Positions 29,636 to 39,495 of a stretch of 64,000 nt of DNA are shown piece by piece. The notes beneath the pieces are model-generated. The model was given only the letters and a program-made list of their open reading frames with translations, had not been told where the DNA came from and made no database searches. The position numbers and the translations under genes are program-made. Location of the stretch: NCBI GenBank assembly GCA_030156535.1, contig JASGMJ010000017.1:1-64000 (forward strand). Reading direction: 5' to 3'. Within the stretch, counting starts at the first letter, position 1, and every line of letters starts with the position of its first letter. This DNA is from Candidatus Sumerlaeota bacterium (GTDB lineage Bacteria; Sumerlaeota; Sumerlaeia; SLMS01; JAHLLQ01).

Positions 29636-29689
29636 GGCCTGCGGAAGTGTGCCGAAAGGCAGGGACGTCTTGGGGTAGATCCGCAGGCC
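29636..29689 (+). promoter_or_regulatory. Structured RNA leader before the pseudo-receiver gene
   Basis: GGCCTGCGGA (29636-29645) pairs perfectly with TCCGCAGGCC (29680-29689). Inside, TGCC-GAAA-GGCA forms a GNRA-capped hairpin followed by GGGACG. It ends 25 bases before the ATG at 29715. TTGACT near 29587 may be a -35 element. It superficially resembles a c-di-GMP-I riboswitch but lacks the GCAAAGC box. Confidence 0.45.
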
Positions 29690-29714
29690 GTCACGGCGGC
29701 AGGAAAGGCAGATC

Positions 29715-30689
29715 ATGTTCGAGACGAAGAAGATTCACCTGCTCATCGTCGAAGACAAGATGAGCGAATACATGCCCCTGCGGCGGAGTCTGGAGGATTG
29801 CTTTCCAAAGAACACGGAGATTTTCCAGGCCGACTCCCTTCTGGAGGGAGTCAACTACGCGATCCAGAATCCTTGCACTGCGATCCTGCTCTCCTACCGC
29901 CTCCCCGACGGCACGGCTGGCGAACTGATCGAAACGGTCAAATCGCGCTACCAGGGGATGGGACGCCGCGACATTGTCTTCTTTCTGTTCTTTGACCCCG
30001 CATCCACCGAGACGAACTACGCCAGCCTTCTGCGGCGCTTTCCCGACATCACGCTGATCGAGAAGCCCTACCTTCCCAACGAGGTTGCCAAGCTCGTTCG
30101 CGAGATCGTGCTTCCCTCGCTGGCGTCCAACGCCAGCCACTACAATCTGGGGCTCTACGATCTCATTCAGGCCTACGTGCTTTCGCGCCAGAGCGTCACC
30201 CTGCGCGTCATGGACGACTTCTCGGGCATGGGCACCATCGCCATCCGCCGGGGCAACCTCGTCCACGCCGCCCGCGGCGCCGTCCTGGGGCTCGATGCCC
30301 TCGTCGAAATTGCCCAGATGCGCAACGCCCGCATCCGGCTCGAACGCGGCTGCCACACTGCCATGGAGACCATCACTCTTCAGCCCCAGGAAGCGCTGTG
30401 CGAAGCCGCCCGCATCATCGGCGAGCAGCGCTCGCACCAGCTCATCACGGGCTCGACGGACGGCGGTGGCCGCCGCCTGGGCCAGAACAGGGGCGCCGCA
30501 GTCGCCATGGACGACTCCCCCACGGTGCTCGACGGCACGCCGATCGAGCGCACCTGCATCACCGAAACGGACACGCTGGGCGAGGATCAGCTGCTGGGCG
30601 ATCCCGCCGCCACGACGATCAACCGCCCCGAGGACACGATCATTATCGAGCCGTCTGCCACCAAGATCACCCGGCGAGGCGATGAATAG
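29715..30689 (+). CDS. Pseudo-receiver protein with DUF4388-like domain
   Basis: Residues 1-125 have a receiver fold (HLLIVEDK with Glu13-Asp14, and IEKPY with Lys117). The phosphoacceptor aspartate is replaced: AILLSYRLPDG has Ser60 where D is expected, so it should not be phosphorylated in the usual way. Residues about 140-235 resemble DUF4388 (NLGLYDLIQAYVLSRQSVTLRV, then GTIAIRRGNLVHAARGAVLGLDAL), a domain often linked to two-component and gliding regulators. The tail has repeated Thr-rich stretches (PTVLDGT, ITETDTLG, NRPEDTIII, ATKITRRG) that could be FHA-domain or kinase targets. A structured leader precedes it. Confidence 0.75.
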   Translation: MFETKKIHLLIVEDKMSEYMPLRRSLEDCFPKNTEIFQADSLLEGVNYAIQNPCTAILLSYRLPDGTAGELIETVKSRYQGMGRRDIVFFLFFDPASTETNYASLLRRFPDITLIEKPYLPNEVAKLVREIVLPSLASNASHYNLGLYDLIQAYVLSRQSVTLRVMDDFSGMGTIAIRRGNLVHAARGAVLGLDALVEIAQMRNARIRLERGCHTAMETITLQPQEALCEAARIIGEQRSHQLITGSTDGGGRRLGQNRGAAVAMDDSPTVLDGTPIERTCITETDTLGEDQLLGDPAATTINRPEDTIIIEPSATKITRRGDE

Positions 30690-30707
30690 CGGAGGCGTGC
30701 GGCCTGC

Positions 30708-31355
30708 CTACTCCGCCACTTTCTCCATTCGCCAGGCGTCATAGCTCCCGCGCCACGACCATTCGCGCGCGCTGGGCCCGAACACCGTCTTCCCACGGCC
30801 GTCCAGTCCCACCAGCCTCAACTCCATCATCTCCGGCTCCAGCACCAGGGACGTCTGCATCCGTTCCGCGCCGGGAACGCACTCGGCGCACTCGCGCGAC
30901 GTCGTGCTCGCCACGAATTGCGTCCCCGTCCAGCGCACCTCCAGATCGCAATCAGCCGCGTGCCTGAGCGTGTACATCGTGAACTCCAGCAGCTTCTCCT
31001 GCGAGCGCCACGCTCCGCGCCGGCGCTCGGGGTCGAGCACCCGCCAGTGCTCGATCACATAGCCGTCCTCCTCGTCCGGGCGCACCATCCACACGTACTG
31101 CCTCAGCGGCTCGTCCACGCTCCCCGGCCGGGCCTCCTCCACGTAGAACGCATGGCCGAAATCCGGGAGGCGCGCGATGCGCAGCTCCAGCGCCTCGCCC
31201 TCCGGGGCCGTCGCGACGTTGGAGTAGGTGCCCTCAAGCCATTCCTCGAGCATCGGGCGGCGGTCGCGCGGCGGCTCGGCGGGCAGAATCGTCAGCGCCT
31301 TCTCTCCGCACGCCGTCAGGAGCAACATTGCCATCAGAAACAAGCCGGTTCGCAT
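30708..31355 (-). CDS. CpcT/CpeT-like lipoprotein
   Basis: The 215-residue product begins MRTGLFLMAMLLLTACGEK, a lipoprotein signal with Cys16. ATG 31355 is preceded by GGAGG; an open frame to 31664 is not needed. The body resembles CpcT/CpeT chromophore lyases: LEEWLEGTYSNVATA, then EARPGSVDEPLRQYVWMV, then a cysteine pair (ADCDLEVRWTGTQF and ECAECVPGAERMQTSLVLEPEMMELRLVGLDGRGKTVFGPS split over residues 130-200). That family attaches bilins to phycobiliproteins in cyanobacteria, but nothing phototrophic is nearby, and non-phototroph homologues have unknown function. It is therefore named by fold only. Confidence 0.7.
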   Translation of the reverse strand: MRTGLFLMAMLLLTACGEKALTILPAEPPRDRRPMLEEWLEGTYSNVATAPEGEALELRIARLPDFGHAFYVEEARPGSVDEPLRQYVWMVRPDEEDGYVIEHWRVLDPERRRGAWRSQEKLLEFTMYTLRHAADCDLEVRWTGTQFVASTTSRECAECVPGAERMQTSLVLEPEMMELRLVGLDGRGKTVFGPSAREWSWRGSYDAWRMEKVAE

Positions 31356-31990
31356 ACATCCTCCAAACGCATTGAAACCCATTTCCCTGCGTCTCCCTTT
31401 CGTGTTCCTTCCTCTCTCTCCGGGGAACAATCCAAATCCGGCACTTCGCCCTCGCTGCCCCCTCCCTTCGCTCCTCTTTTTTGCTTCGATTGACGAAAAA
31501 AATCCCTCTTGTGCGGAATCGTGAGATTGATGTGAGGCCCTCCAAAGCGGTCCCCCTAACCCCTTCATTCCCAGCCCCTTGCGCCTGCATTCCAGTCCCT
31601 TCCCGCCACCCGTCATTCGGGCTCTTTCATGTGAACGCCAATGGCGGAAATTCACAGATACCAAGGGTTAACGAAGAAAGATCGCATTGCACTTTTCCAG
31701 TACCTTTTTAACCTTGACCGGCACCATATCTTGTAGGCACGTTGCCCTTCGCGACTAGGGATGGTGCCAGAAACACTGCCCTGCAGAAACGGGGGATTCC
31801 CGCATGGAATGGGGGTTTCCCGTCAGGTGTCGCTGACTTTCACCAAACTTTCGAACCCGAAATCCCTTGACTTTCGCCTGAGTTTCGCCATCCATCAAGA
31901 CCCTTCCGCAACGCCTCCGCCACCGACACTCTTGCTCCGGCGTTGCCCGCCCCCAGCCCTTTCCCGCCGACCCGAGGAGTCTGCACAACC
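31356..31990. other. Divergent spacer between the CpcT-like gene and nrdJ
   Basis: The 635 bases contain no supported gene. Close to the lipoprotein gene the sequence is pyrimidine-rich. Nearer to nrdJ lie a candidate NrdR box, an inverted repeat GGCACCAT (31720-31727)/ATGGTGCC (31761-31768), and direct repeats GGGGGATTCCCG and GGGGGTTTCCCG (about 31790-31830). No B12-riboswitch core could be recognised. Confidence 0.5.
31721..31736 (+). promoter_or_regulatory. Candidate NrdR box upstream of nrdJ
   Basis: GCACCATATCTTGTAG matches the NrdR consensus ACACwATATaTwGTGT at 11 of 16 positions including C...ATAT.T.GT. NrdR usually binds two boxes about 31 bases apart; a clear second box was not found. 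Confidence 0.3.
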
Positions 31991-34900
31991 ATGAAGATTA
32001 CGCGCCGCTTCACCACCGCCAAAACGAACGCCTACGAAACGATTCCGTTTGCCCGCCGCACCTCGCGCATCGTCAACCCCGACGGCACTGTCGTCTTTGA
32101 AGCGAAGGACATCAACGTCCCCGAACACTGGTCCCAGATCGCGGTCGATATTCTGGCCCAGAAGTACTTCCGCAAGGCCGGCGTCCCGGCCGAAACGACC
32201 ACCGTCGAGGAGGAAGGCATCCCCGAGTGGCTGCAGCGCAGCACGCCGGTGGGCGACAAGACCGTCAGTGAGTCCGACGCCCGCCAGGTCTTCCACCGTC
32301 TGGCCGGATGCTGGACGTACTGGGGCTTCAAGCACGGGTACTTTGACAGCGAGGACGACGCCCGCGCCTACTATGACGAGATGTGCTACATGCTGGCCGC
32401 CCAGATGGCCGCACCCAACAGCCCCCAGTGGTTCAACACCGGGCTGCACTGGGCTTATGGCATCACCGGCCCGGCCCAGGGGCATTCGTTCTGCGACCCG
32501 GAAACCGGCGAGCTGAAGAAGAGCACGAGCGCCTACGAACACCCCCAGCCCCACGCGTGCGTGCATGATAGTACAGAGGTCTACCTGTCTCAACATCAGT
32601 CGTTCGAATCACTGGAAGGCCAACCGATCTGGAATATCGCAAAAAACCTTCATAAGTATAGGGGTTGGTATACACCCACAGAACGCGGCTGGACACAAAT
32701 TGTGAACTGTGCAGTCACGGGTTACAGACCCTGCCTGTCGATTTGCTTTTCTTCTGAGGACGAAATCGAAGGCGAGAACGGTTTGACATGCACGTTTGAC
32801 CACCGGATCGCTGTTGTTACGAAAGGCTTCACAGAGGAGAGAACTCCAAAGTACGAGTGGCGAAGGGCCATAGAACTTCACCGCGATGATCGAGTACTTC
32901 GAGCTCGCTTTGGGAAAGATGGAACACTTAAGCCGGTAGTCTCTCATGTATTGAGCGTGGAGTGGATCGCTGAGACATGCAGTACCGACATGCGCAAGGC
33001 CTACGAACAGGCCAGTGCTGCATTGTCTACCTCTTTCAATACCTATCGAGGCCTCAAGGGTCTGCCCCAAGACAAGAAGGCCACAGATGCCGAGAAGCGT
33101 GCCATCGATGCTGCCTCTGTGTTTGAGAAAATTGTCGCGAAAGAGCACTATGGTGGCTTCGAAGTATACGACATTACCACAGATTTGCCCCAAGAAGAGG
33201 GAAGGTTCTTCGCCAACGGCCTTCTGGTCCACAACTGCTTCATCCAGTCCGTCTCGGACGACCTGGTGAACGAGGGCGGGATCATGGACCTGTGGACGCG
33301 CGAGGCACGCGTGTTCAAGTACGGCAGCGGCACGGGCTCGAACTTCTCGGCCATCCGTGGGTCGGGCGAGCCTCTCTCCGGCGGCGGCAAGTCCAGCGGC
33401 CTTATGAGCTTTCTGAAGATCGGCGACCGCGCCGCGGGCGCGATCAAGAGCGGCGGCACCACGCGCCGCGCCGCCAAGATGGTGGTCCTCGACATCGATC
33501 ACCCCGACGTTCCCGAGTTCATCAACTGGAAGGTGCGCGAGGAGCAGAAGGTCGCCGCGCTCGTGGCCGGGTCCAAGCTCGTCGCCCGCCACCTGAAGGC
33601 CATCATGGCCGCGTGCGCGAGCAGCGAGCCCGATCTGTTCAAGGCCAACGTTTCTCCGGCCGAGAACAAGAAGCTGCGCCAGGCCGTGCACGCCGCCCGC
33701 CGCGAAGGGGTGCCCGAGAACTACATCCAGCGCGTCATCCAGCTCGCGGGCCAGGGCTTCACCTCGCTGGAGTTCGAGGAGTACGACACCGACTGGAACA
33801 GCGAGGCCTACGCCACCGTCAGCGGGCAGAACTCGAACAACTCGGTGCGCGTGACCAATGACTTCCTGAAGGCCGTGGAGGATGGCGGCACGTGGAAGCT
33901 GCGCCCGCGTACGCCGGGGCTGAAGGACAAGGAAGTCGTTGCGCGTGAGCTGTGGGAGGATATCGCCACGGCGGCGTGGCAGTGCGCCGACCCGGGCCTG
34001 CAATTCGACACCACGATCAACGAGTGGCACACCTGCCCGAACAGCGGCCGGATCAATGCCAGCAATCCGTGCAGCGAGTACATGTTCCTCGACGACACGG
34101 CGTGCAATCTCGCCTCGCTCAATCTCATCAAGTTCTACGACACCGAGACCGGGCAGTTCCACGTCGATGACTACGTGCATGCCTGCCGCCTGTGGACGCT
34201 GACCCTTGAGATCAGCGTCGCGATGGCCCAGTTCCCGAGCGAGCGCATCGCGCAGCTCAGCTACGAGTTCCGCACGCTTGGCCTCGGCTACGCGAACCTC
34301 GGCACGCTGCTGATGGTGATGGGGATCGCCTACGACAGCCCGATGGGTCTGGCGATTTGCGGGGCGCTCTCGGCCGTGATGACGGGCACGTCCTACGCCA
34401 CCAGCGCGGAAATCGCCCGCGAACTCGGGCCCTTCCCCGGCTACGCGAAGAACGCGTCCGCGATGCTGCGCGTCATTCGCAATCATCGCCGTGCCGCGTA
34501 CAACTCGCCCGGCTCGGAGTACGAGGGGCTGACGATCCGCCCCCTCGGCATCAATCCCGAGTACTGCCCCACCTACCTCGTCGAGGCAGCCCGCCGCGCG
34601 TGGGACAGCGCCCTCGATCTCGGCGAGCAGCATGGCTTCCGCAACGCCCAGGCAACCGTCATCGCCCCGACCGGCACCATCGGCCTGGTGATGGACTGCG
34701 ACACGACGGGGATCGAGCCGGACTTCGCCCTCGTGAAGTTCAAGAAGCTCGCCGGCGGCGGGTACTTCAAGATCATCAACCAGAGCGTGCCGCTGGCGCT
34801 CCAGCGTCTCGGCTACCGCGAGGACCAGATCCAGCGCATCATCGAGTTCGCACGCGGTGCGCAGACCATGAAGGGCGCTCCGCACATCAACGCCGAGTCC

Positions 34901-36310
34901 CTGCGCAAGAAGGGCTTCACCCAGGCGATGATCGAAACCGTCGAGGCTGCCCTGCCCAGTGCCTTTGAAATCCAGTTTGTCTTCAACAAATGGACGCTGG
35001 GCGAGGACAACCTGAAGACCTACCTCGGCTTCAGCGAGGAGCATTTCGACGACCCGAACGTGTCGCTGCTCGAAGCGCTCGGCTACAGCAAGGAAGAAAT
35101 CCGGGAGGCCAACGACTACATCTGCGGCCGCATGACGGTCGAGGGCGCGCCCGATCTCCGCCCCGAGCACCTGCCCATCTTCGACTGCGCCAACAAGTGC
35201 GGCCGCTACGGGACGCGCTATCTGGACTACAAGTCCCACATCCGTATGATGGCCGCCGCGCAGCCCTTCATCAGCGGCGCGATCAGCAAGACGATCAACA
35301 TGCCGAACGAGGCCACCGTCGAGGACGTCAAGGAGGCTTACATGCTCTCCTGGAAGATGATGACGAAGGCCAACGCGCTGTACCGTGACGGCTCGAAGCT
35401 GAGCCAGCCACTCAACGTCGCGAGCGACGAACTCGAAGAAATGTCCCAGGAGGAGGAGGCAGTCGAGGCACCCGTGAAGGCCGCCGACTCCCCCGCCATG
35501 ATCGCCGAGAAGATCGTGTACCGCTACATCGCCAAGCGCCGCAAACTCCCCGAGCGCCGCAGTGGCTACACCCAGAAGGCGTGGATCGGCCCGCACAAGG
35601 TCTTCCTGCGGACGGGCGAATACCAGGACAACTCACTTGGCGAAATCTTCATCGACATGCACAAGGAGGGCGCCGCCTTCCGCAGCCTGATGAACTGCTT
35701 TGCCATCGCCATCTCGCTCGGACTGCAGCACGGCGTGCCTCTGGAGAAGTACGTGAATGCCTTCGTCTTCACGCGCTTTGAGCCCAACGGCACCGTCCGC
35801 GGCAATCCGCACATCAAGCGCGCCACCTCGATCATCGACTACATCTTCCGCGAACTGGCGGTCAGCTATCTGGGGCGCTACGATCTCGCGCACGTCTCGC
35901 CCGACGATCTGCGCTACGACGCCATGGAGTCCGCCGTCACCGACTACGAGGAGGAGGAAGTCGTCAGCGAGCGCCTCGTGAAGGCCGACGACCCGAGCAT
36001 GCACACGGCCGACGCCCGCCCGGCACGCAGCACCCACATCCACCCGGGCCATGACGATGACTCCTCGGACGAGATCGACGTCAGTGCCTTCCGCACGGGC
36101 GCCCAACGCCCCACGTCGCCCGCCGTCCAGCCCAAGCCGAAGGCGGCTTCCAAGAAGCAGGCCACCATGGCCAAGGCCGATGAGATTCGCCTCGCCCGCC
36201 TGAAGGGCTACGAGGGCGATCCCTGCCCGAGCTGCCAGTCCTTCACGCTCGTGCGCAACGGCACGTGCCTGAAGTGCGAAACCTGCGGAGGGACAACGGG
36301 CTGCAGCTAA
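31991..36310 (+). CDS. nrdJ: Adenosylcobalamin-dependent ribonucleotide reductase with in-frame intein
   Basis: Class II reductase NrdJ makes deoxyribonucleotides with B12 and needs no oxygen. The 1439-residue precursor splits to about 1213 residues after removal of a 226-residue intein (32558-33235). Extein motifs include [11 protein letters not shown], the catalytic [21 protein letters not shown] and [23 protein letters not shown]-terminal zinc-ribbon-like segment (CPSCQ...CLKCETCG) near the end matches the long NrdJ subfamily. ATG 31991 follows a GAGGAG site. The spacer upstream carries a possible NrdR box. Strong terminator sequence lies 40 bases after the stop. Confidence 0.96.
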   Translation: MKITRRFTTAKTNAYETIPFARRTSRIVNPDGTVVFEAKDINVPEHWSQIAVDILAQKYFRKAGVPAETTTVEEEGIPEWLQRSTPVGDKTVSESDARQVFHRLAGCWTYWGFKHGYFDSEDDARAYYDEMCYMLAAQMAAPNSPQWFNTGLHWAYGITGPAQGHSFCDPETGELKKSTSAYEHPQPHACVHDSTEVYLSQHQSFESLEGQPIWNIAKNLHKYRGWYTPTERGWTQIVNCAVTGYRPCLSICFSSEDEIEGENGLTCTFDHRIAVVTKGFTEERTPKYEWRRAIELHRDDRVLRARFGKDGTLKPVVSHVLSVEWIAETCSTDMRKAYEQASAALSTSFNTYRGLKGLPQDKKATDAEKRAIDAASVFEKIVAKEHYGGFEVYDITTDLPQEEGRFFANGLLVHNCFIQSVSDDLVNEGGIMDLWTREARVFKYGSGTGSNFSAIRGSGEPLSGGGKSSGLMSFLKIGDRAAGAIKSGGTTRRAAKMVVLDIDHPDVPEFINWKVREEQKVAALVAGSKLVARHLKAIMAACASSEPDLFKANVSPAENKKLRQAVHAARREGVPENYIQRVIQLAGQGFTSLEFEEYDTDWNSEAYATVSGQNSNNSVRVTNDFLKAVEDGGTWKLRPRTPGLKDKEVVARELWEDIATAAWQCADPGLQFDTTINEWHTCPNSGRINASNPCSEYMFLDDTACNLASLNLIKFYDTETGQFHVDDYVHACRLWTLTLEISVAMAQFPSERIAQLSYEFRTLGLGYANLGTLLMVMGIAYDSPMGLAICGALSAVMTGTSYATSAEIARELGPFPGYAKNASAMLRVIRNHRRAAYNSPGSEYEGLTIRPLGINPEYCPTYLVEAARRAWDSALDLGEQHGFRNAQATVIAPTGTIGLVMDCDTTGIEPDFALVKFKKLAGGGYFKIINQSVPLALQRLGYREDQIQRIIEFARGAQTMKGAPHINAESLRKKGFTQAMIETVEAALPSAFEIQFVFNKWTLGEDNLKTYLGFSEEHFDDPNVSLLEALGYSKEEIREANDYICGRMTVEGAPDLRPEHLPIFDCANKCGRYGTRYLDYKSHIRMMAAAQPFISGAISKTINMPNEATVEDVKEAYMLSWKMMTKANALYRDGSKLSQPLNVASDELEEMSQEEEAVEAPVKAADSPAMIAEKIVYRYIAKRRKLPERRSGYTQKAWIGPHKVFLRTGEYQDNSLGEIFIDMHKEGAAFRSLMNCFAIAISLGLQHGVPLEKYVNAFVFTRFEPNGTVRGNPHIKRATSIIDYIFRELAVSYLGRYDLAHVSPDDLRYDAMESAVTDYEEEEVVSERLVKADDPSMHTADARPARSTHIHPGHDDDSSDEIDVSAFRTGAQRPTSPAVQPKPKAASKKQATMAKADEIRLARLKGYEGDPCPSCQSFTLVRNGTCLKCETCGGTTGCS
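32558..33235 (+). mobile_element. Mini-intein in NrdJ
   Basis: The 226-residue insert starts with Cys (CVHDSTEV) and ends in LLVHN, followed by extein Cys in CFIQS; removal restores the normal NrdJ sequence HACFIQS. Block B ([14 protein letters not shown]) and block F/G (GGFEVYDI ... [10 protein letters not shown]) are present, so splicing should work. The middle (about residues 90-160) is too short for a LAGLIDADG homing nuclease. Its base composition is clearly lower in GC (about 45-50%) than the flanking extein, which supports later acquisition. Confidence 0.95.
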
Positions 36311-36350
36311 AGCCCCGTTCCCCGCACTCACCACCGATCACCTCGCACCC

Positions 36351-36391
36351 CGGGCGCCGGATGTAAAATCTCCGGCGCCCGGATTCTTTTT
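36351..36391 (+). terminator. Rho-independent terminator of nrdJ
   Basis: An eleven-base stem CGGGCGCCGGA/TCCGGCGCCCG with a nine-base loop is followed by GATTCTTTTT. Confidence 0.9.
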
Positions 36392-36394
36392 GCT

Positions 36395-36422
36395 CCATCG
36401 CCGATCCAGCGCGTTTCCATTC
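36395..36422 (+). repeat. Dispersed 28-base upstream element, copy 2
   Basis: It starts CCATCGCCGATCCAGCG, then GTTTCCAT. It lies 69 bases before the small HTH gene. Homology with copy 3 may continue downstream as GCACCTTTGCGC versus GCACCTTTCCGT. Confidence 0.55.
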
Positions 36423-36490
36423 CGGCCTCGCGCGACTTCCTCCGGCCGGCTGCGCACCTTTGCGCATCCCCCGCCGCGAGGCCGCCCCCC

Positions 36491-36784
36491 ATGCTCCCTC
36501 CAGCCCGCCGCTCAAACGCCACCCGCACCAGCTCGGCACGCCTGCCCCGCGCTGCCGACGCGGCTCCGCGTCCCGAAGCCGCCGACTTCCTCCGGCATCT
36601 GGGACTCGAGCGCCTGCCGGAACTGCTCCCCGTCGCCACTGTTGCCGAGCTGCTCAACGTCTCGCCCCAGACGGTCTATCGCCTGCTGCATTGCGGCGAA
36701 CTCAACGGCCTGCAACTCCACGCCGAATCCATCCGCATTTTCAAGCGCAGCCTGATTGCCTATTTGGAGAGGCGGCTGTTGTGA
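36491..36784 (+). CDS. Small helix-turn-helix protein, excisionase/MerR-like
   Basis: The 97-residue protein ends in a typical excisionase-family helix-turn-helix of about 50 residues (LPVATVAELLNVSPQTVYRLLHCGELNGLQL, followed by RIFKRSLIAYLERRLL), with the recognition helix at VSPQTVYRLLH. The N-terminal 40 residues are Arg/Ala-rich and probably disordered. Such proteins bind DNA; some act as excisionases, but no integrase is nearby. A weak GAGG site precedes the ATG; an internal start is possible. Confidence 0.75.
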   Translation: MLPPARRSNATRTSSARLPRAADAAPRPEAADFLRHLGLERLPELLPVATVAELLNVSPQTVYRLLHCGELNGLQLHAESIRIFKRSLIAYLERRLL

Positions 36785-36868
36785 TGGACGATTCTGCTTT
36801 CTCCTGCTGTTGGTGCGTTGAATAGTGCCGTACACCGCAAGTAGGAGGAAGTAGGAAGGGAGGAACAG

Positions 36869-37855
36869 ATGACAGTGGAAGAGCGCGAGGCGGGACTGCC
36901 TGATCTGACGTTTACCGGGCTGACGCGACTCGTTATCGAGCATTGGCGGAACAATCCGCTCTGCAGACGCGTCTGGCGGCGCATTCGTCCCTGGGCTCTC
37001 GTCTTCATGCTTATCCAGACGATAATGGTGGGCCTGTCTCTCTGGTCCGTGTTGCTCCAGAACGGCACCGGCAGTCCCGTCCTGTCCCCCCTTTCAATGG
37101 TTGCGATCTATGGAGGAATATGCTTCTTCTTGGTGATCGGGATCGCGATCTGGATTCTCGCTCCGATCCTGTATTCGAAGTGGGCTTATCGCCGTTACTA
37201 TACCGACGATCCGATGCTGCGCACGACGACATTGTCGCGCACCGACCGCCTGCTCGGCTTTATGGTTCCCGCACTCGTTGCCATCACCTTCTACTCGATT
37301 CCTACTGCCGTCGGTGGAACCGTATCGGAACTTCTGAGCACGTATTTCAGCACGGATACCGAGTTTCCTCTATCCGGCGGTCCGGTCTCGCTCGCTCTTG
37401 CGGGCCTGAGCGCCTTCTCCTCTGCCGTGTTTGGCTGCATTTTCTACTTCCTGCAATTCCCGACCTGCGGTCTGCGCACCCTGCTGCTGGATTCCCAGAC
37501 GGGTCAGCTCAACAGGCGGCGCTGGGGCTCCGTTGCGGTGGTCTATCTGCTGAGCATTGGGATTTCGATAGGGTGGGGGACCGTGCGCTCCCTGCCAATC
37601 ATTGCCATCTCGTCTTTTGGGGCGGCGACTTTTGCATTGAAAAGCGCGGGCTCCGGCACCCCGCCCGGAGCGTTCTCGCTCAGCCATCCCGAGTGGGTGT
37701 GGATTCTGGCTTACCTCTTCATGATTGCCGCGGATTACCTCGGGCTGTGGATGGCCTACTTGGCGATGCGGTATTTCTGGAAGCGCGATATCCCGCTGGC
37801 GCGGCGGACGCTGTTCGATGCGCCGCCTCCGCAAACCGGCACGAACCCTGCCTAG
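36869..37855 (+). CDS. Hypothetical polytopic membrane protein
   Basis: The 328-residue protein begins MTVEEREAGLPDLTF and has about six to seven hydrophobic segments: near residues 43-63 (ALVFMLIQTIMVGLSLW), 75-100, 128-150, 170-195, 215-235, 240-260 and 275-300. Charged loops include SKWAYRRYYTDDPMLRTTTLSRTDRL. I do not recognise a family. GGGAGG lies six bases before the ATG. It stands between the HTH gene and msrBA on the same strand. Confidence 0.75.
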   Translation: MTVEEREAGLPDLTFTGLTRLVIEHWRNNPLCRRVWRRIRPWALVFMLIQTIMVGLSLWSVLLQNGTGSPVLSPLSMVAIYGGICFFLVIGIAIWILAPILYSKWAYRRYYTDDPMLRTTTLSRTDRLLGFMVPALVAITFYSIPTAVGGTVSELLSTYFSTDTEFPLSGGPVSLALAGLSAFSSAVFGCIFYFLQFPTCGLRTLLLDSQTGQLNRRRWGSVAVVYLLSIGISIGWGTVRSLPIIAISSFGAATFALKSAGSGTPPGAFSLSHPEWVWILAYLFMIAADYLGLWMAYLAMRYFWKRDIPLARRTLFDAPPPQTGTNPA

Positions 37856-37933
37856 CAGTAACGGCGAGGGGCGGATCGGACGTGGCTCGCCATCCGTGGA
37901 GCCGCGCAACCGCCACGCGCAAAGGTTCGCATC

Positions 37934-38926
37934 ATGCCAACTCGTCGCACCCTTTTTTTCTCCAAGCCACTGATCGCCGGGGCTGCGGCGCTGCTCGCCG
38001 TCGTGGTCGCCCTCATCGCCTCGCGCGCCACCGCCCAACAAGGACAAGGAGCCCCCAAAATGGCCGACTGGAAGGAACTGACCCCTGAGGAAGAACGCGT
38101 CATCGTCCACAAGGGAACGGAACGCGCTTTTACGGGCGAATATGTGGATCACCACGAGGACGGGACTTATACGTGCCGCCGCTGTGGCGCCCCGCTGTTT
38201 CCCTCCGACGCCAAGTTCGACTCCAGGAGCGGCTGGCCGAGCTTCGACCAGGAAATCCCCGGCGCCGTCAAACGCATCCCGGACGCCGACGGCATGAGGA
38301 CGGAAATCGTGTGCGCGAAGTGCGGCGGGCACCTGGGCCACGTCTTCACCGGCGAGGGATTCACGGCCAAGAACACGCGCCACTGCGTGAACTCGGTCTC
38401 GCTCTCCTTCGTTCCGGAGAAGCAGACCGCCGCCGCCCCGGCCAAGACCGAGCGCGCCATTTTTGCCGGTGGGTGCTTCTGGGGCGTGGAGTACTATTTT
38501 GAGAAGGAACCGGGCGTGCTCTCCGCCACGAGCGGCTACATCGGCGGGCACAAGGACGATCCGTCATACAAGGAAGTCTGCTACTCTGACACGGGCCACG
38601 CCGAGGCGGTGGAGATTGTCTACGATCCGGCGAAGACGAATTACGAAAAGCTCGCGCGCCTGTTCTTTGAAATCCACGACCCCACCCAGGTCGATCGCCA
38701 GGGCCCCGATGTCGGCAAGCAGTACCGCTCGGCCGTCTTCACGACCAGCGACGAGCAGAAAGCCATCACCGAGAAACTGATCGCCGAACTGCGCGGGAAG
38801 GGCTTCAAGGTCGCCACGGAAATCCAGCCTGCCGCGACTTTCTGGCCCGCCGAGGACTATCACCAGGACTACTACTTCAAGACGGGCAAGACGCCGTACT
38901 GCCACACGCGCGTGAAGCGGTTCTGA
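37934..38926 (+). CDS. Exported MsrB-MsrA methionine sulfoxide reductase
   Basis: The 330-residue fusion repairs oxidised methionine. Residues 1-35 hold a hydrophobic export segment (IAGAAALLAVVVALIAS), so both domains should act in the periplasm. MsrB comes first: zinc cysteines at 81/84 and 127/130, catalytic Cys151 in RHCVNSVSL. MsrA follows from about 172 with GCFWGVE (catalytic Cys181), SGYIGG and QYRSAVF. The usual fused order in many bacteria is A then B, as in the pilin-linked PilB; the B-A order also occurs. The two act on opposite sulfoxide stereoisomers. Confidence 0.93.
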   Translation: MPTRRTLFFSKPLIAGAAALLAVVVALIASRATAQQGQGAPKMADWKELTPEEERVIVHKGTERAFTGEYVDHHEDGTYTCRRCGAPLFPSDAKFDSRSGWPSFDQEIPGAVKRIPDADGMRTEIVCAKCGGHLGHVFTGEGFTAKNTRHCVNSVSLSFVPEKQTAAAPAKTERAIFAGGCFWGVEYYFEKEPGVLSATSGYIGGHKDDPSYKEVCYSDTGHAEAVEIVYDPAKTNYEKLARLFFEIHDPTQVDRQGPDVGKQYRSAVFTTSDEQKAITEKLIAELRGKGFKVATEIQPAATFWPAEDYHQDYYFKTGKTPYCHTRVKRF

Positions 38927-39495
38927 GTTCGCCCAGCCCTGGGTCCATCCGGCAATGATGACCGCGCCCTGAAAGTGGCGCGATCCCAAGTGGCGATTCA
39001 GGAGAGGCTTTGAGTGATGATCGCACCACCTTCGGGGTGCGGGACTACGCCATTTCCTTTCCCAGGGCGGCGCGCCTGCGGCGCTTGCCCTGGGCTATGT
39101 GATCTTGCCTCTTCGAGGCAGTATCGGCGGTCTTCGGCATGACCACATCCTCTTCCCGCCAGCACCGGGTCGCATCCTGATGAGATGCACACGGTCACGT
39201 TACTGGCTTGTCAGGCACGAAAAGCATTGAAGCGCTGGGCTACGATCAGTCGTCCCTTGGCGGTACTCCCTGGAGCACATTCTGTTCTCTCTTGCCAATT
39301 CCCGATATTGACTCATTTCGCGGGTCTTCGTGCTGATTCGTGCGATTCGTGGTCCCATCGTTTCTCTGTATTTCCATCGCCGATCCAGCGTCGATCCATT
39401 GCGCGGTGACGCGCTTTTGCCCGCCGTCCTGCAGCACCTTTCCGTCCACGCGCCGCGCCCATGCGCTGCGCATTCCCGGCGGAAAGGCTCTCCCC
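38927..39495. other. 569-base intergenic region with fossil repeats
   Basis: No gene is supported. CACCTTCGGGGTGCGG near 39030, CCAGGGCGGCGCGCCTGCGGCGCTTGCCCTGGG (as a palindrome near 39062-39094) and CTCTTCGAGGCAG near 39112 look like dispersed repeat fragments. Near 39325-39360 there is ATTCGTGCGATTCGTGGTCCC, which belongs to the same family as other intergenic blocks, and then the 28-base element at 39374. Confidence 0.5.
39374..39401 (+). repeat. Dispersed 28-base upstream element, copy 3
   Basis: It starts CCATCGCCGATCCAGCG and continues CGATCCATTG. It lies 95 bases before the metallophosphoesterase gene. Confidence 0.55.

Noticed and set aside
29636..29689. Canonical c-di-GMP-I riboswitch
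   Set aside because: The GNRA hairpin and GGGACG match only partly and the GCAAAGC element is missing; kept as an unknown leader.
31740..31990. Cobalamin riboswitch upstream of nrdJ
   Set aside because: A B12-dependent enzyme made it attractive, but the GCCACTG box and the aptamer core were not found.
32558..33235. Homing endonuclease inside the intein
   Set aside because: The middle is about 70-80 residues without LAGLIDADG or HNH motifs.
32609..35596. A 995-codon open frame on the minus strand
   Set aside because: It is antisense to nrdJ and shows no domain; the sense strand encodes conserved NrdJ motifs.
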